NCBI GenBank assembly: GCA_028279555.1
Contig: JANQNO010000009.1
Location: 92,839-156,838 of the forward strand
Direction: 5' to 3'
Source: Sphingorhabdus sp.
GTDB lineage: Bacteria; Pseudomonadota; Alphaproteobacteria; Sphingomonadales; Sphingomonadaceae
DNA: 64,000 nt
In this document: piece after piece, positions 1-8,087 of the stretch
Numbering within the stretch: the first letter of the stretch is position 1
How the letters are laid out: each line of letters begins with the position of its first letter
Notes under the pieces: generated by a model
What the model saw: the letters and a program-made list of their open reading frames with translations, nothing else
The model's database searches: none
What the model was told of the DNA's origin: nothing
Program-made: the position numbers and the translations under genes

Positions 1-1597
1 CCAGATTCTCGAAGAAATTATTGACCTGGCTTGGCGTCGGTGCCCTGAAGCCTTGAGCATAATTCCCGTATATCCGGACCGTTTCGGTTGGCCTGATCGT
101 CACGCCAAGCTTTGGCGAAAGCCGCGAATCATCCTGCCCAGCGGCTGTGAATGTCGGTAGCAAAGGGTCGTTGGTCGGATCAAGATCGTAGAAATCGAAC
201 CGGAGTGCAGGGAAGAGAGTTACAACGCCGTCCCCGAAAGTAATCTGGTCAGCGATATAGACGCCGCCGAGCGTGAAATCCGTCACCGGAAAGGCGCGCG
301 ATGGAAACGTCTCGCCGGTTGGCGGAATGGTACCGTCACGCAGACCTGCCTGCTCCGTCCAGCTAATATCGCCGCCGAATGAAAGGCGGTGCTGCAAAGA
401 GCCGGTTGCAAAGTCTGAGCGCAGCTCAGCAAAAGCGCCATAAACCTCATTTTCGAATGTGTTGATGCGGGAGCGGTCGGGCGCGGGGATAAAGGAAAGC
501 TGTGTCCGGTCCTCCTCGGTAAACTGCCGGTCTTCGCCATCCTGCCAGTAAAGGCCGACATGTGCATAGTCGATCGCGCCCTCGCCATTCCATGTATAGT
601 CCAGCGAGAAACGCTTGCGCTCGGTCGTGTCATTTGCTTCCAGCCGGTCAACACTCCAGGTCGGCGTGGGACCAAACAGCCTTACCGGTGCAAGCCCGGA
701 AAGGATGATCGAATCGACCTCGCGGTCCAGATATTCACCCGTCAGGCGAACACGGTGGCCGCCACTCGACCAGACCAGCTTGCCCAAAAGCGCATTGGAT
801 TTGCCATCCTGCGGGTTGGGCTCGGTTCGCGCTGGGCCCTGCTCAACCGTCCCGCCGGGCGCTGCGCCCGTCAAGATTTCCGTGACAGCTCTGTTGTCGA
901 GTTCCTCGAAATCGCGCCTTGTATAGGCGATCATTGCCGAAAAATCGCCAAACTGCCCGGCCAGCGCAGCTGTTTCGGCAAATTCATTGTCGGCAGAGCT
1001 ATAGAAGGCGCGGGCAAAACCGCCGAAGCTTTTGCCCTCCTCGATCAGATCGACCGGATCCGAGGTAATAAAGCTCACCACGCCGGCCAAGCCATCGCTG
1101 CCATAGAGCGCGGAGGCCGGGCCGCGCAAAATCTCGACCGATTTCACAAGGCCGACATCGGTGTAGCTGCCGCGACCGGCATCCTGCGCGCCAAAGCTGA
1201 AGCCTTGCGGCGACCGGATGCCGTCTACCTGGATCAGCACCCGGTTGCCCCCGATTCCGCGAATATTGAAATCTTCATTGCCAGCCCTGCCAGTGCTTCC
1301 CAGCGCCGCGCCAAAGCGGGCAGGGGCGCGGCGCACCGTGACGCCCGGCTCGAAACGCACCAGATCCTTGATATCTGTGATCAGTTCATCTGCAATCTGC
1401 ACATCATCGATAACGGTGACCGATACCGGCGCATCTTTGACCTGTGTGGGCGCGCGCGTTGCCGTCACGGTTATGACATTGTCATTGGATTCGGCGGCTG
1501 CCTCTTCGGTTTCGGCAGCCATTGCTGCGTTTGAAACGGCGAGGGCGAAAATGCTGGACGCACAAACCCCTGCGCAAAAGCGCATCGAAAAACCCAT
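1..1597 (-). CDS. TonB-dependent haem/haemoglobin-type outer-membrane receptor (3' part beyond the window)
   Basis: An open frame runs without a stop from an ATG at 1597 to the window edge, about 532 codons, so the C-terminal part of the barrel is missing. The start is preceded by AAGGAAG. The first ~27 residues are a signal peptide ending AMA. A TonB-box-like DNVITVTATR follows, then a plug domain with NRVLIQVDGIR and the EILRGPASALYGSDGLAGV signature, then beta-barrel sequence. Near the edge the motif GFRAP is visible; FRAP is typical of haem receptors (HemR/HmuR type), whose NPNL partner would lie outside. It is transcribed away from ccmC, and a Fur-like palindrome sits upstream. TonB-receptor assignment is secure; haem specificity is inferred from motifs. 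Confidence 0.9.
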   Translation of the reverse strand, partial: MGFSMRFCAGVCASSIFALAVSNAAMAAETEEAAAESNDNVITVTATRAPTQVKDAPVSVTVIDDVQIADELITDIKDLVRFEPGVTVRRAPARFGAALGSTGRAGNEDFNIRGIGGNRVLIQVDGIRSPQGFSFGAQDAGRGSYTDVGLVKSVEILRGPASALYGSDGLAGVVSFITSDPVDLIEEGKSFGGFARAFYSSADNEFAETAALAGQFGDFSAMIAYTRRDFEELDNRAVTEILTGAAPGGTVEQGPARTEPNPQDGKSNALLGKLVWSSGGHRVRLTGEYLDREVDSIILSGLAPVRLFGPTPTWSVDRLEANDTTERKRFSLDYTWNGEGAIDYAHVGLYWQDGEDRQFTEEDRTQLSFIPAPDRSRINTFENEVYGAFAELRSDFATGSLQHRLSFGGDISWTEQAGLRDGTIPPTGETFPSRAFPVTDFTLGGVYIADQITFGDGVVTLFPALRFDFYDLDPTNDPLLPTFTAAGQDDSRLSPKLGVTIRPTETVRIYGNYAQGFRAPTPSQVNNFFENL

Positions 1598-1627
1598 ATA
1601 ATTCTTCCTTCTAAGCCCTATTGCAAA

Positions 1628-1648
1628 TGCAAATAATAATGATTCGCA
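1628..1648. promoter_or_regulatory. Candidate Fur box upstream of the TonB receptor
   Basis: An imperfect palindrome with arms TGCAAAT and ATTCGCA (6 of 7 positions complementary) surrounds an AT-rich centre, AATAATG. It lies about 30 bases before the receptor start, and an overlapping copy of TTGCAAA extends it to the left. The layout resembles alphaproteobacterial Fur operators. The other flank of this 170-base intergenic region leads to ccmC. Assignment is by pattern only. Confidence 0.5.
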
Positions 1649-1767
1649 ACTTTAACTGCGCCTGTTTCTCGACAATGTCAATCGCTTTTCCGTTGGTGCA
1701 AATTTGACCGATATCGATTGGCGTAGCGCTGGCCTGCTGCTAGAGCGCTTTGCCAAAGTGAATCGCC

Positions 1768-2484
1768 ATGCATAAATTTGCCAATCCAGCCCAGTTCCTC
1801 CGCCTTGCAAGACCGCTCACGCCGGTTCTTTTCTGGTCCGGCCTGCTGCTTGCCCTGGGCGCGTGTGCCTGGGGCCTTACCATGACACCGGCTGAGCGGC
1901 TTCAGGGTGAAACGGTGAAGATCATTTTCGTGCATGTGCCATCGGCCTGGCTCGGCATGGGCGGCTGGGTCGGGATCGCGATAGCCAGCATTATTCAGCT
2001 GGTCTGGCGGCATCCGCTTGCCGGTATTTCGGCGCGCGCGATCGCCGTGCCCGGTGCGGTGTTCGCAGCACTATGCTTGGCCACCGGGTCGATCTGGGGG
2101 CGTCCCGCCTGGGGCACCTGGTGGGTGTGGGACGGACGGCTCACATCGATGCTGATCCTCTTCTTCATGTATCTGGGCTACATCGCACTCGCGAGCGCTT
2201 CGAGCGAGAAGGGCAATGTCAGCCGGGTCGCAGCGGTCTTCGGCATAGTCGGCGCGATCAACATCCCCATCATCAACCGCAGCGTGGTGTGGTGGGAAAG
2301 CCAGCATCAGAAAGCGAGCATTACGCTGGGTGGCTCGTCGATCGACGGGGCGTATCTCTGGCCATTGCTGGTCTCTTTCCTTGGATTTGGCCTGCTATAT
2401 GGAGCCATCGTTTTGATGCGGATGCGCACGGCGCTGGCGGATATCCGTATCGAGGCGCGGATGCGAAGGCTGGCGGAGGACTGA
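1768..2484 (+). CDS. ccmC: Haem export / cytochrome c maturation protein CcmC
   Basis: 238 residues, the usual CcmC length, with about six membrane segments. It carries the periplasmic tryptophan-rich WGTWWVWDGRLT segment at residues 115-126 and the two expected haem-ligand histidines, H56 (in HVPSAW) and H180 (in ESQHQ). In the System I pathway CcmC delivers haem to CcmE in the periplasm. The ATG at 1768 has only a weak ribosome binding site. It is the first gene of a co-directional run ccmC-D-E-F-G-H-I. The ABC subunits CcmA and CcmB, which usually precede ccmC, are not upstream here. Confidence 0.95.
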   Translation: MHKFANPAQFLRLARPLTPVLFWSGLLLALGACAWGLTMTPAERLQGETVKIIFVHVPSAWLGMGGWVGIAIASIIQLVWRHPLAGISARAIAVPGAVFAALCLATGSIWGRPAWGTWWVWDGRLTSMLILFFMYLGYIALASASSEKGNVSRVAAVFGIVGAINIPIINRSVVWWESQHQKASITLGGSSIDGAYLWPLLVSFLGFGLLYGAIVLMRMRTALADIRIEARMRRLAED

Positions 2485-2486
2485 CA

Positions 2487-2633
2487 ATGGATCATGGAAC
2501 TTTCATTACCGCAGCCTACACGATCACCGGATTGGCTCTGGGCTGGCTGGTGCTTTCCAGCATGATTGCGATGAAGCGCTCCGAGGCGCTGGCCAAGGAT
2601 CTGACAGCCAGGAAAGACGGCGACCCCCAATGA
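2487..2633 (+). CDS. ccmD: Haem exporter protein CcmD
   Basis: 48 codons, starting two bases after the ccmC stop and ending in an ATGA overlap with ccmE. The product begins MDHGTFITAAYTITG, has one hydrophobic membrane segment (about residues 8-27) and a short basic, polar cytoplasmic tail. CcmD is a small membrane peptide needed to release holo-CcmE from CcmC. Identification rests on size, topology and its invariant place between ccmC and ccmE. Confidence 0.85.
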   Translation: MDHGTFITAAYTITGLALGWLVLSSMIAMKRSEALAKDLTARKDGDPQ

Positions 2634-3094
2634 AACCAAAGCATCAAAGACTGGTTCTGGCGCTGGTTGCGCTGGTCGCGCTGATCAGCGCTACGTTGAT
2701 TGCTGCCAGCGCCCTGCGTGAGGAGGCCAGCTATTTCTACACGCCTTCCAGCCTGCAAGCCGCCAATATCGAAACAGGAAAAGCGATCCGCCTGGGCGGC
2801 ATGGTCAAGCCCGGCTCGATCAGCCGTAGCGACGACGGCACGACGGTGCTTTTTACCGTGCAGGATGCCGATGCCAGCATCGATGTCCGTTATCGCGGTA
2901 TCACGCCTGATCTCTTTGTCGAAGGTTCGGGCGTGACGGCGGATGGGCGGCTGGCGGCCAATGGCGACTTTGTGGCCGACAATCTGCTCGCCAAGCATGA
3001 CGAAAATTATATTCCGCGCGAGCTTGCCGACATGGATATGCATGCGGCGCAGAAAACCGGCGAATCCTTGAGCGAGGATGGCACCGCAAAATGA
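2630..3094 (+). CDS. ccmE: Cytochrome c-type biogenesis haem chaperone CcmE
   Basis: 154 residues: an N-terminal membrane anchor (about residues 8-29) and a periplasmic OB-fold domain. The signature LLAKHDENY is present; H123 is expected to form the covalent bond to haem and Y127 to ligate iron. The FVEGSGV motif before it is also typical. CcmE accepts haem from CcmC/D and passes it to CcmF/H. It overlaps both neighbours by ATGA, so translation is probably coupled. Confidence 0.95.
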   Translation: MKPKHQRLVLALVALVALISATLIAASALREEASYFYTPSSLQAANIETGKAIRLGGMVKPGSISRSDDGTTVLFTVQDADASIDVRYRGITPDLFVEGSGVTADGRLAANGDFVADNLLAKHDENYIPRELADMDMHAAQKTGESLSEDGTAK

Positions 3095-5028
3095 TTGCAG
3101 AGACAGGATTGGTGCTGCTCTGGCTGGCCGCCGCGATGGCGTTGCTGCAGATGATTGCCGGCCTTTTGCAATTTACATCCAGGGGGCCGTTGGTCGAACC
3201 TGTGATCAAGCCCGCCGCTATCGCGCAGGGCGTCCTTTGCTTTCTGTCCTTTCTGGCGCTGGGCTGGCTTTTCTGGACCACCGACCTTTCTGTCCTGCTG
3301 GTTGCGAGCAACAGCCATGTCGACAAGCCGGATATTTTCAAGCTGGCCGGGACATGGGGCAATCATGAAGGCTCGATGCTGCTGTGGGTTTCCATCCTGT
3401 CGCTGGCGGGCGGCGCTATCGCTCTGCTTGAAAAGCGGCTCGACAAGGCGACCTTGTCGGCGACCCTGCTGGCGCAGTCCTTATTGGCGCTCGGCTTCTT
3501 CGCCTTCCTGCTTTTTTCTTCGAACCCTTTCGAGCGGCTCGATCCTCCGGCGCAGCGCGGCGCAGGATTGAACCCGTTGCTGCAGGATATCGGCCTCGCC
3601 TTCCATCCGCCGACGCTTTATGTTGGCTATGTCGGGCTGTCGGTGGCATTCAGCTTCGCCGTCGGCGCGCTGATGACCGGGAAAACCGGACCGGCCTTTG
3701 CCCGCGCGATGCGTCCCTGGGTGCTGGCGGCCTGGATTTTCCTCACCATAGGGATCACGGCCGGCAGCTACTGGGCCTATTATGAACTGGGCTGGGGTGG
3801 CTGGTGGTTCTGGGATCCGGTCGAGAATGCGTCGCTGATGCCCTGGCTTGCGGCGACCGCCTTGCTTCACTCGGTCAGCGTGCTGGCAACGCGCGATGCG
3901 CTGCGCGCATGGACCATCATGCTCGCGCTGGTGGCCTTCGCGATGTCGATGGCTGGCACTTTCCTCGTCCGCTCGGGCGTTTTGACAAGCGTGCATGCCT
4001 TTGCCGTCGACCCCGAACGCGGTGCCTTCATTCTGGCGCTGATGCTCATTTATGTCGGCTCTGCTTTCGCGCTGTTTGCGCTCAGGATAGCGCATGTGCG
4101 CGAGGGGAAGAAATTCCGGATGTTGAGCCGAGAGGGCGCGATTGTTGCCAATAATGTGTTGCTTTCGGTCATCTTGGGAGTGGTGCTGATCGGGACGCTC
4201 TATCCGCTCGCCGCAGAAGCGATGGGCGACCGCGTTTCTGTCGGCCCACCCTATTTCAACAAGTCGACCATTCCCTTTGCGGCGCTCATCATGCTCGCGA
4301 TGCTTGTCGGCCCAATGCTACGCTGGCGGCGCGACGAGGCGGCGCGCATATCGAAGCCGGTGCTTGCCGCCGGCGCGGTCGTGATCATTGTCGGCGCTCT
4401 GCTCTTCCTCTTTTCGCCGGAGGCAGGATTTTTCCCCAATCTTGGTCTGGCGCTTGCCGCCGGTCTTGCATTGGCGGCTTTCTTTCCCCTGCTGGGAAGA
4501 AATTTGAGGAGAACGCCGATGCCGATCTGGGGCATGGTGCTGGCGCATTTCGGCCTTGCGATCAGCGTGGCCGGTATGGCGAGCGAGTCCGGCTATTCGC
4601 GCGAAACTCTGGCCGCGCTTGCCGTCGGTGAGGGACAAAAGCTGCCGGATGGAGAGATCAGACTGGATTCGGTCATGCCCGCTGCCGGGGAAAACTGGAC
4701 CGCGATAGAAGGCGTAATTCGATATAACGTGGACGGCCGCTCAACGGTGCTGCGGCCGCAAGTGCGCTATTTCTCCGATCCTGTACAGCAGACCAGCGAA
4801 GCGGCGCTGGTGACGCGCTGGAATGGTCAGCTTTACGGCGTGATTTCCGCGACCGAAGGCGACGATGGCCGGTTCCAGATCCGGGTTTGGTGGAAGCCCT
4901 ATGTGACATTCATCTGGTATGGCGCGCTGCTCGTTGCCTTTGGCGGCTTGCTGGCGCTTGTCGGCCGCATCAGACGGCGCAAGCCAAAGCGTGAGGCTTC
5001 GCGCTGGAAAGCGGCAGGGGAATATTAA
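3091..5028 (+). CDS. ccmF: Haem lyase subunit CcmF
   Basis: 645 residues with many membrane segments, matching CcmF. The tryptophan-rich periplasmic segment WGGWWFWDPVENA occupies residues 235-247; the family's histidine ligands include the NHEGSML segment near residue 90. CcmF, with CcmH and CcmI, joins haem to the CXXCH motif of apocytochromes c. It overlaps ccmE (ATGA) and its TAA stop overlaps the ATG of the following thioredoxin gene (TAATG). Confidence 0.96.
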   Translation: MIAETGLVLLWLAAAMALLQMIAGLLQFTSRGPLVEPVIKPAAIAQGVLCFLSFLALGWLFWTTDLSVLLVASNSHVDKPDIFKLAGTWGNHEGSMLLWVSILSLAGGAIALLEKRLDKATLSATLLAQSLLALGFFAFLLFSSNPFERLDPPAQRGAGLNPLLQDIGLAFHPPTLYVGYVGLSVAFSFAVGALMTGKTGPAFARAMRPWVLAAWIFLTIGITAGSYWAYYELGWGGWWFWDPVENASLMPWLAATALLHSVSVLATRDALRAWTIMLALVAFAMSMAGTFLVRSGVLTSVHAFAVDPERGAFILALMLIYVGSAFALFALRIAHVREGKKFRMLSREGAIVANNVLLSVILGVVLIGTLYPLAAEAMGDRVSVGPPYFNKSTIPFAALIMLAMLVGPMLRWRRDEAARISKPVLAAGAVVIIVGALLFLFSPEAGFFPNLGLALAAGLALAAFFPLLGRNLRRTPMPIWGMVLAHFGLAISVAGMASESGYSRETLAALAVGEGQKLPDGEIRLDSVMPAAGENWTAIEGVIRYNVDGRSTVLRPQVRYFSDPVQQTSEAALVTRWNGQLYGVISATEGDDGRFQIRVWWKPYVTFIWYGALLVAFGGLLALVGRIRRRKPKREASRWKAAGEY

Positions 5029-5555
5029 TGCGCCGCCTGATTTTCTGGATTCCGCTTGTGATCCTGTCTTTCCTAGGCGGGATGTGGGCCTATAGTTTGA
5101 GCGAGCCCAAGGATGAATTTGTCCGCTCCGCCATGGTCGGCGAAAAGCTGCCGCAATTTGAACTGCCGCTTTACGGCGAAGCAGGCGGCACGCTCACGCA
5201 GCAGGATTTCACCGACGGCAAACCGCGGCTCGTAAACCTGTTTGGTAGCTGGTGTCCGCCTTGCCGGGCCGAGGCTCCGTTCCTTGACAAGCTCAAAGAG
5301 GCCGGGGCGGAAATTCACGGCATCGCCTTGCGCGACAAGCCGGAAGACCTGCAGAAATTTCTAGACGATTTTGGTAATCCTTTCGCTCGCATCGCCGATG
5401 ATCGGGACGGGCAAATGCAACTGCTGCTTGGTTCGACAGGTGTGCCGGAAACTTACGTCATTTCAGGCGACGGCGTGATTACTCATCAGCATATCGGCGA
5501 TATTCGCGAAGAACATGTTCCGATGTTGCTGCAAAAGTTGAAGGACGCAGAATGA
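5028..5555 (+). CDS. ccmG: Membrane-anchored thiol:disulphide interchange protein CcmG/DsbE
   Basis: 175 residues: one N-terminal membrane segment (residues 4-22), then a periplasmic thioredoxin fold with the active site WCPPC (C76, C79) and a cis-proline in GVPETY. CcmG keeps the haem-binding cysteines of apocytochromes reduced. It overlaps ccmF at the start and ccmH at the end (ATGA), so it belongs to the same translationally coupled operon. Confidence 0.93.
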   Translation: MRRLIFWIPLVILSFLGGMWAYSLSEPKDEFVRSAMVGEKLPQFELPLYGEAGGTLTQQDFTDGKPRLVNLFGSWCPPCRAEAPFLDKLKEAGAEIHGIALRDKPEDLQKFLDDFGNPFARIADDRDGQMQLLLGSTGVPETYVISGDGVITHQHIGDIREEHVPMLLQKLKDAE

Positions 5556-5959
5556 CGCGCTTGCTGTTGATATTTCTGCTGTTCTGGTCTGCGCCGCTGT
5601 TTGCGCAAGCGCCCGTGGTTGGACAGGAATATGCGGACCGGCAGCTGACCGATCCTGATCTCGAGGCCAAGGCGACGCAGCTCATGTTCGAATTGCGCTG
5701 TGTGCAGTGTCAGGGTCAATCGGTTGCCGATAGCGATGCGCCGATCGCGCTCACCATGCGGCATGAGGTGCGAAGCCGGATACAGGCCGGGCAATCGCCT
5801 GATGAAGTACGACAGTTCTTTGTAAGCCGCTATGGCGAATATATTAGTTTCGAACCGAGCACGCGCGGTGGGGGCCTTCTGCTCTGGATAGCGCCGGTAA
5901 TTCTGTTTCTCGCCGCTGTTTTTGTCGCCCTGCGAAACTTCCGAAAGCGCAAGGCATGA
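5552..5959 (+). CDS. ccmH: Cytochrome c-type biogenesis protein CcmH (CcmL-like)
   Basis: 135 residues. A signal peptide ends near residue 18. A periplasmic domain carries the redox motif RCVQC (C50, C53) in the family signature LRCVQCQGQS, and a C-terminal membrane helix follows (about residues 107-128). It lacks the long TPR extension of E. coli CcmH, which here is encoded separately by the next gene. It works with CcmG in reducing apocytochrome c cysteines. ATGA overlaps occur on both sides. Confidence 0.93.
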   Translation: MTRLLLIFLLFWSAPLFAQAPVVGQEYADRQLTDPDLEAKATQLMFELRCVQCQGQSVADSDAPIALTMRHEVRSRIQAGQSPDEVRQFFVSRYGEYISFEPSTRGGGLLLWIAPVILFLAAVFVALRNFRKRKA

Positions 5960-6618
5960 TGGCCTGGATCGCAGCCTTTGCCATCGCGCTTAGCATTTTG
6001 CTGGCATTTGTTTTGCTGGGGCGTGTGCCCCGGCGTAGCTGGGAGCTTGTTGCCGCGACCCTCTTTCTGGGGCTTGCCGGCTATGCGCTTCAGGGTAGCC
6101 CCGATGCCCCTGCTGCGCCTGCAAGATTGACGGAGGCAGATTCCCGCACAGCAGAACAGCTGTTGCGGCTGCAAGCGCAGATGGCACCGAATTTCGATGT
6201 TTCCAAAAACTGGACGATCACATCGGATGCGTTCGCGCGTTCGGGCAAATACAGCCTGGCGGTCGCCTATGCGCGCTCGGGCCTGAAAGAGCATCCGGAA
6301 AACTCGCATTTATGGGCGGCGCTCGGGCTATATATGATGTTGGCCAGCGATGGCCGGATAACGCCTCCCAGCGAATTTGCCTTTGCACAGGCCAGACGAT
6401 TCAAGGCGAAGAATCCCGCGCCCGATTATTTTGAAGGGTTGTTTGCCCTGGTGTCCGGTAAACCGGTCGATGCAGCCAAACTGTGGGAATCAGCGCTTGA
6501 GAAGGCTCCCAAAGAATCCCAATGGGAACCCGCCGTGCGCCGCCAGCTAGACGGATTGAGGGCGATGATGCAGCGAGCGGTAGAAGGCGATGCTGGAGGC
6601 AGCGGGGACGAAGAATGA
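5956..6618 (+). CDS. ccmI: CcmI-like TPR protein of cytochrome c assembly
   Basis: 220 residues: two N-terminal hydrophobic segments (about residues 3-20 and 28-46), then a TPR-like helical region with repeats such as AFARSGKYSLAVAYARSGLKEHPENSHLWAALG. This matches CcmI/CycH, which captures the C-terminus of apocytochromes c for the CcmFH lyase. It is shorter than the ~400-residue CcmI of Rhodobacter and seems to be a compact form. It overlaps ccmH by ATGA and ends the operon; no clear terminator follows. Confidence 0.8.
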   Translation: MMAWIAAFAIALSILLAFVLLGRVPRRSWELVAATLFLGLAGYALQGSPDAPAAPARLTEADSRTAEQLLRLQAQMAPNFDVSKNWTITSDAFARSGKYSLAVAYARSGLKEHPENSHLWAALGLYMMLASDGRITPPSEFAFAQARRFKAKNPAPDYFEGLFALVSGKPVDAAKLWESALEKAPKESQWEPAVRRQLDGLRAMMQRAVEGDAGGSGDEE

Positions 6619-6782
6619 CGACGTGCCGGGATAACAACTGACCGGCCTCTTAAATCTTTTCGATCTCGCTATTTTCATTTCCTCCATTATGGATGAGATA
6701 TCTGGTCGCCAAAGAGTTTTGTGGCTTGCGCAAGAGATATAGTCTTCTATAGGAACAAAAAAAGAACAAAGAAAAGATAGTT

Positions 6783-7493
6783 GTGCAAAACCATTCGCCT
6801 CTATTGATCGATTTTTCATGCGATACTGAGGAGTTGCTTGCCCTTTTTTCTGCATTTCTCAAATCGTCTGAAAATCTGCATCTTGTTGCTTCTCAGGCGG
6901 GCGGGCGCGAGAGCGAAGTCAACTATCGTGCTGCGCGCTACGTCTGTAAGCTCGGGCCTTCCGACGATGCAACGGACAGTTTCAAGCCGATCATGACCAA
7001 TGGAGATCGGTCCGGCATTCAATCCAGCATTGCAATTGGCATGGGGGATATGGTCAAGACAGACCCACCCATACCCCCTGTCGCTGCCGGCTTGCTTAAT
7101 CTGGGGGCCGATATATGCGCAGATCTCCCCGCTAATCTTGTTCATTGGATGCCCGCTGAATTGACCAGCGGGCCGGAATTCTTCCTGGAAGCGATGCGTG
7201 AATATGGGAATGGCGGGGCCTTTCCAGCATTGCCGCTTGTTCGTTTTGAAGAATCGGAAGGCGGCGCAATCCTCACAAAGGGACTGCATTGGTTTGCCAG
7301 GCAAGAAGTCCGGTTCGAGACTGAAAAGCTCGATGAAGCAGCTGCGGTAAAGCGGATGGTCCGCATTCTGCATGACATTGTCCATAATGGACCAATTGCC
7401 GAAGCGATGCAGGTCGCCGGGCTGGAAGCCGAAGAAGAACTGAGATTGCTTCCTAAGGCGGATGGCAGCCTTGTCGAAGTGCAGTTGGCCTGA
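6783..7493 (+). CDS. DUF4261-like protein of unknown function
   Basis: 236 residues from a GTG start; AAAGATAG upstream is a weak ribosome binding site, and the 160 bases before it are unusually AT-rich for this window. The C-terminal half has the pattern LVHWMPAELTSGPEFFLEAM, then a P-x-P/V-F stretch, TKGLHWFARQEVRFE and HDIVHNGP. This resembles the DUF4261 domain (W-L...F...T-GL-F-E), an uncharacterised family. No signal peptide or membrane segment is visible. It is followed 86 bases later by an AHH-family nuclease gene on the same strand; whether the two act together is unknown. Confidence 0.6.
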   Translation: MQNHSPLLIDFSCDTEELLALFSAFLKSSENLHLVASQAGGRESEVNYRAARYVCKLGPSDDATDSFKPIMTNGDRSGIQSSIAIGMGDMVKTDPPIPPVAAGLLNLGADICADLPANLVHWMPAELTSGPEFFLEAMREYGNGGAFPALPLVRFEESEGGAILTKGLHWFARQEVRFETEKLDEAAAVKRMVRILHDIVHNGPIAEAMQVAGLEAEEELRLLPKADGSLVEVQLA

Positions 7494-7579
7494 GGCAAGG
7501 AATATAATTCCGGAATGAAGCCTGTGTTACTGGGCGGGGCCGTGCCGTCTGGGTAGCATCTTGCGTTTGGAGCGCGCGG

Positions 7580-8041
7580 ATGTGGAAAAATCTAGGCAAT
7601 GGGGCACCCGGAGAGTTTTTGAAAGTCCAGCGGCATCACCTCATTCCCAACGAAGTTGTGTATTCCGGCAAATTCAGGCTGCTTTTCCAAGCGGTAGGGA
7701 GCATCGGATTTTGTGCGAATGACTTTCGCACAAACGGGATGCTGCTGCCACCATGCGAGGCCACGGCAATCGTCATGGGAATGCCGCTGCACAGGGGGCC
7801 GCACCCGGCCTATACTGCTCTGATCGAAGAACGTGTAGCGGCAATTGACCGGCGTTTCCGGCCGACAAAAGCGGGTGCAATAGATGCGCTTTTGCGATTC
7901 AGAATACTGCAAAGAGGATCGCAGAAGGCTTTGAAAGCAAGACGGGTAACACATCTGAACCGCCGCGATCCCTTTGCCGCTGGTGTGAGCTTTGCCCATA
8001 TCGATGATCAAATCACACAGATAGATGATCTGGTTGCTTGA
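7580..8041 (+). CDS. Stand-alone AHH-family (HNH-like) nuclease domain protein
   Basis: 153 residues. The N-terminal half fits the AHH superfamily of HNH-type nucleases: RHHLIPNEVV (H19-H20), GFCANDFRTNGMLLP (N52-G53) and GMPLHRGPHPAY with H71 and H75, all in the family's order and spacing. AHH domains are best known as C-terminal toxins of polymorphic secreted proteins, but here no secretion or delivery domain precedes it. The opposite strand has an open frame over nearly the same span; I prefer this one because of the motifs. The C-terminal 70 residues are not recognised. Confidence 0.75.
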   Translation: MWKNLGNGAPGEFLKVQRHHLIPNEVVYSGKFRLLFQAVGSIGFCANDFRTNGMLLPPCEATAIVMGMPLHRGPHPAYTALIEERVAAIDRRFRPTKAGAIDALLRFRILQRGSQKALKARRVTHLNRRDPFAAGVSFAHIDDQITQIDDLVA

Positions 8042-8087
8042 ATATCGTCTGCCGAGGTGTCCCGGTTATTCGACTGCTGGTTAACAC

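Noticed and set aside
560..1534. 324-codon open frame on the plus strand opposite the TonB receptor
   Set aside because: The minus strand encodes clear TonB receptor motifs throughout; the plus-strand product matches nothing and is a GC-rich shadow.
7592..8011. 139-codon open frame on the minus strand
   Set aside because: The plus-strand frame over the same span carries the AHH motifs; the minus product has none.
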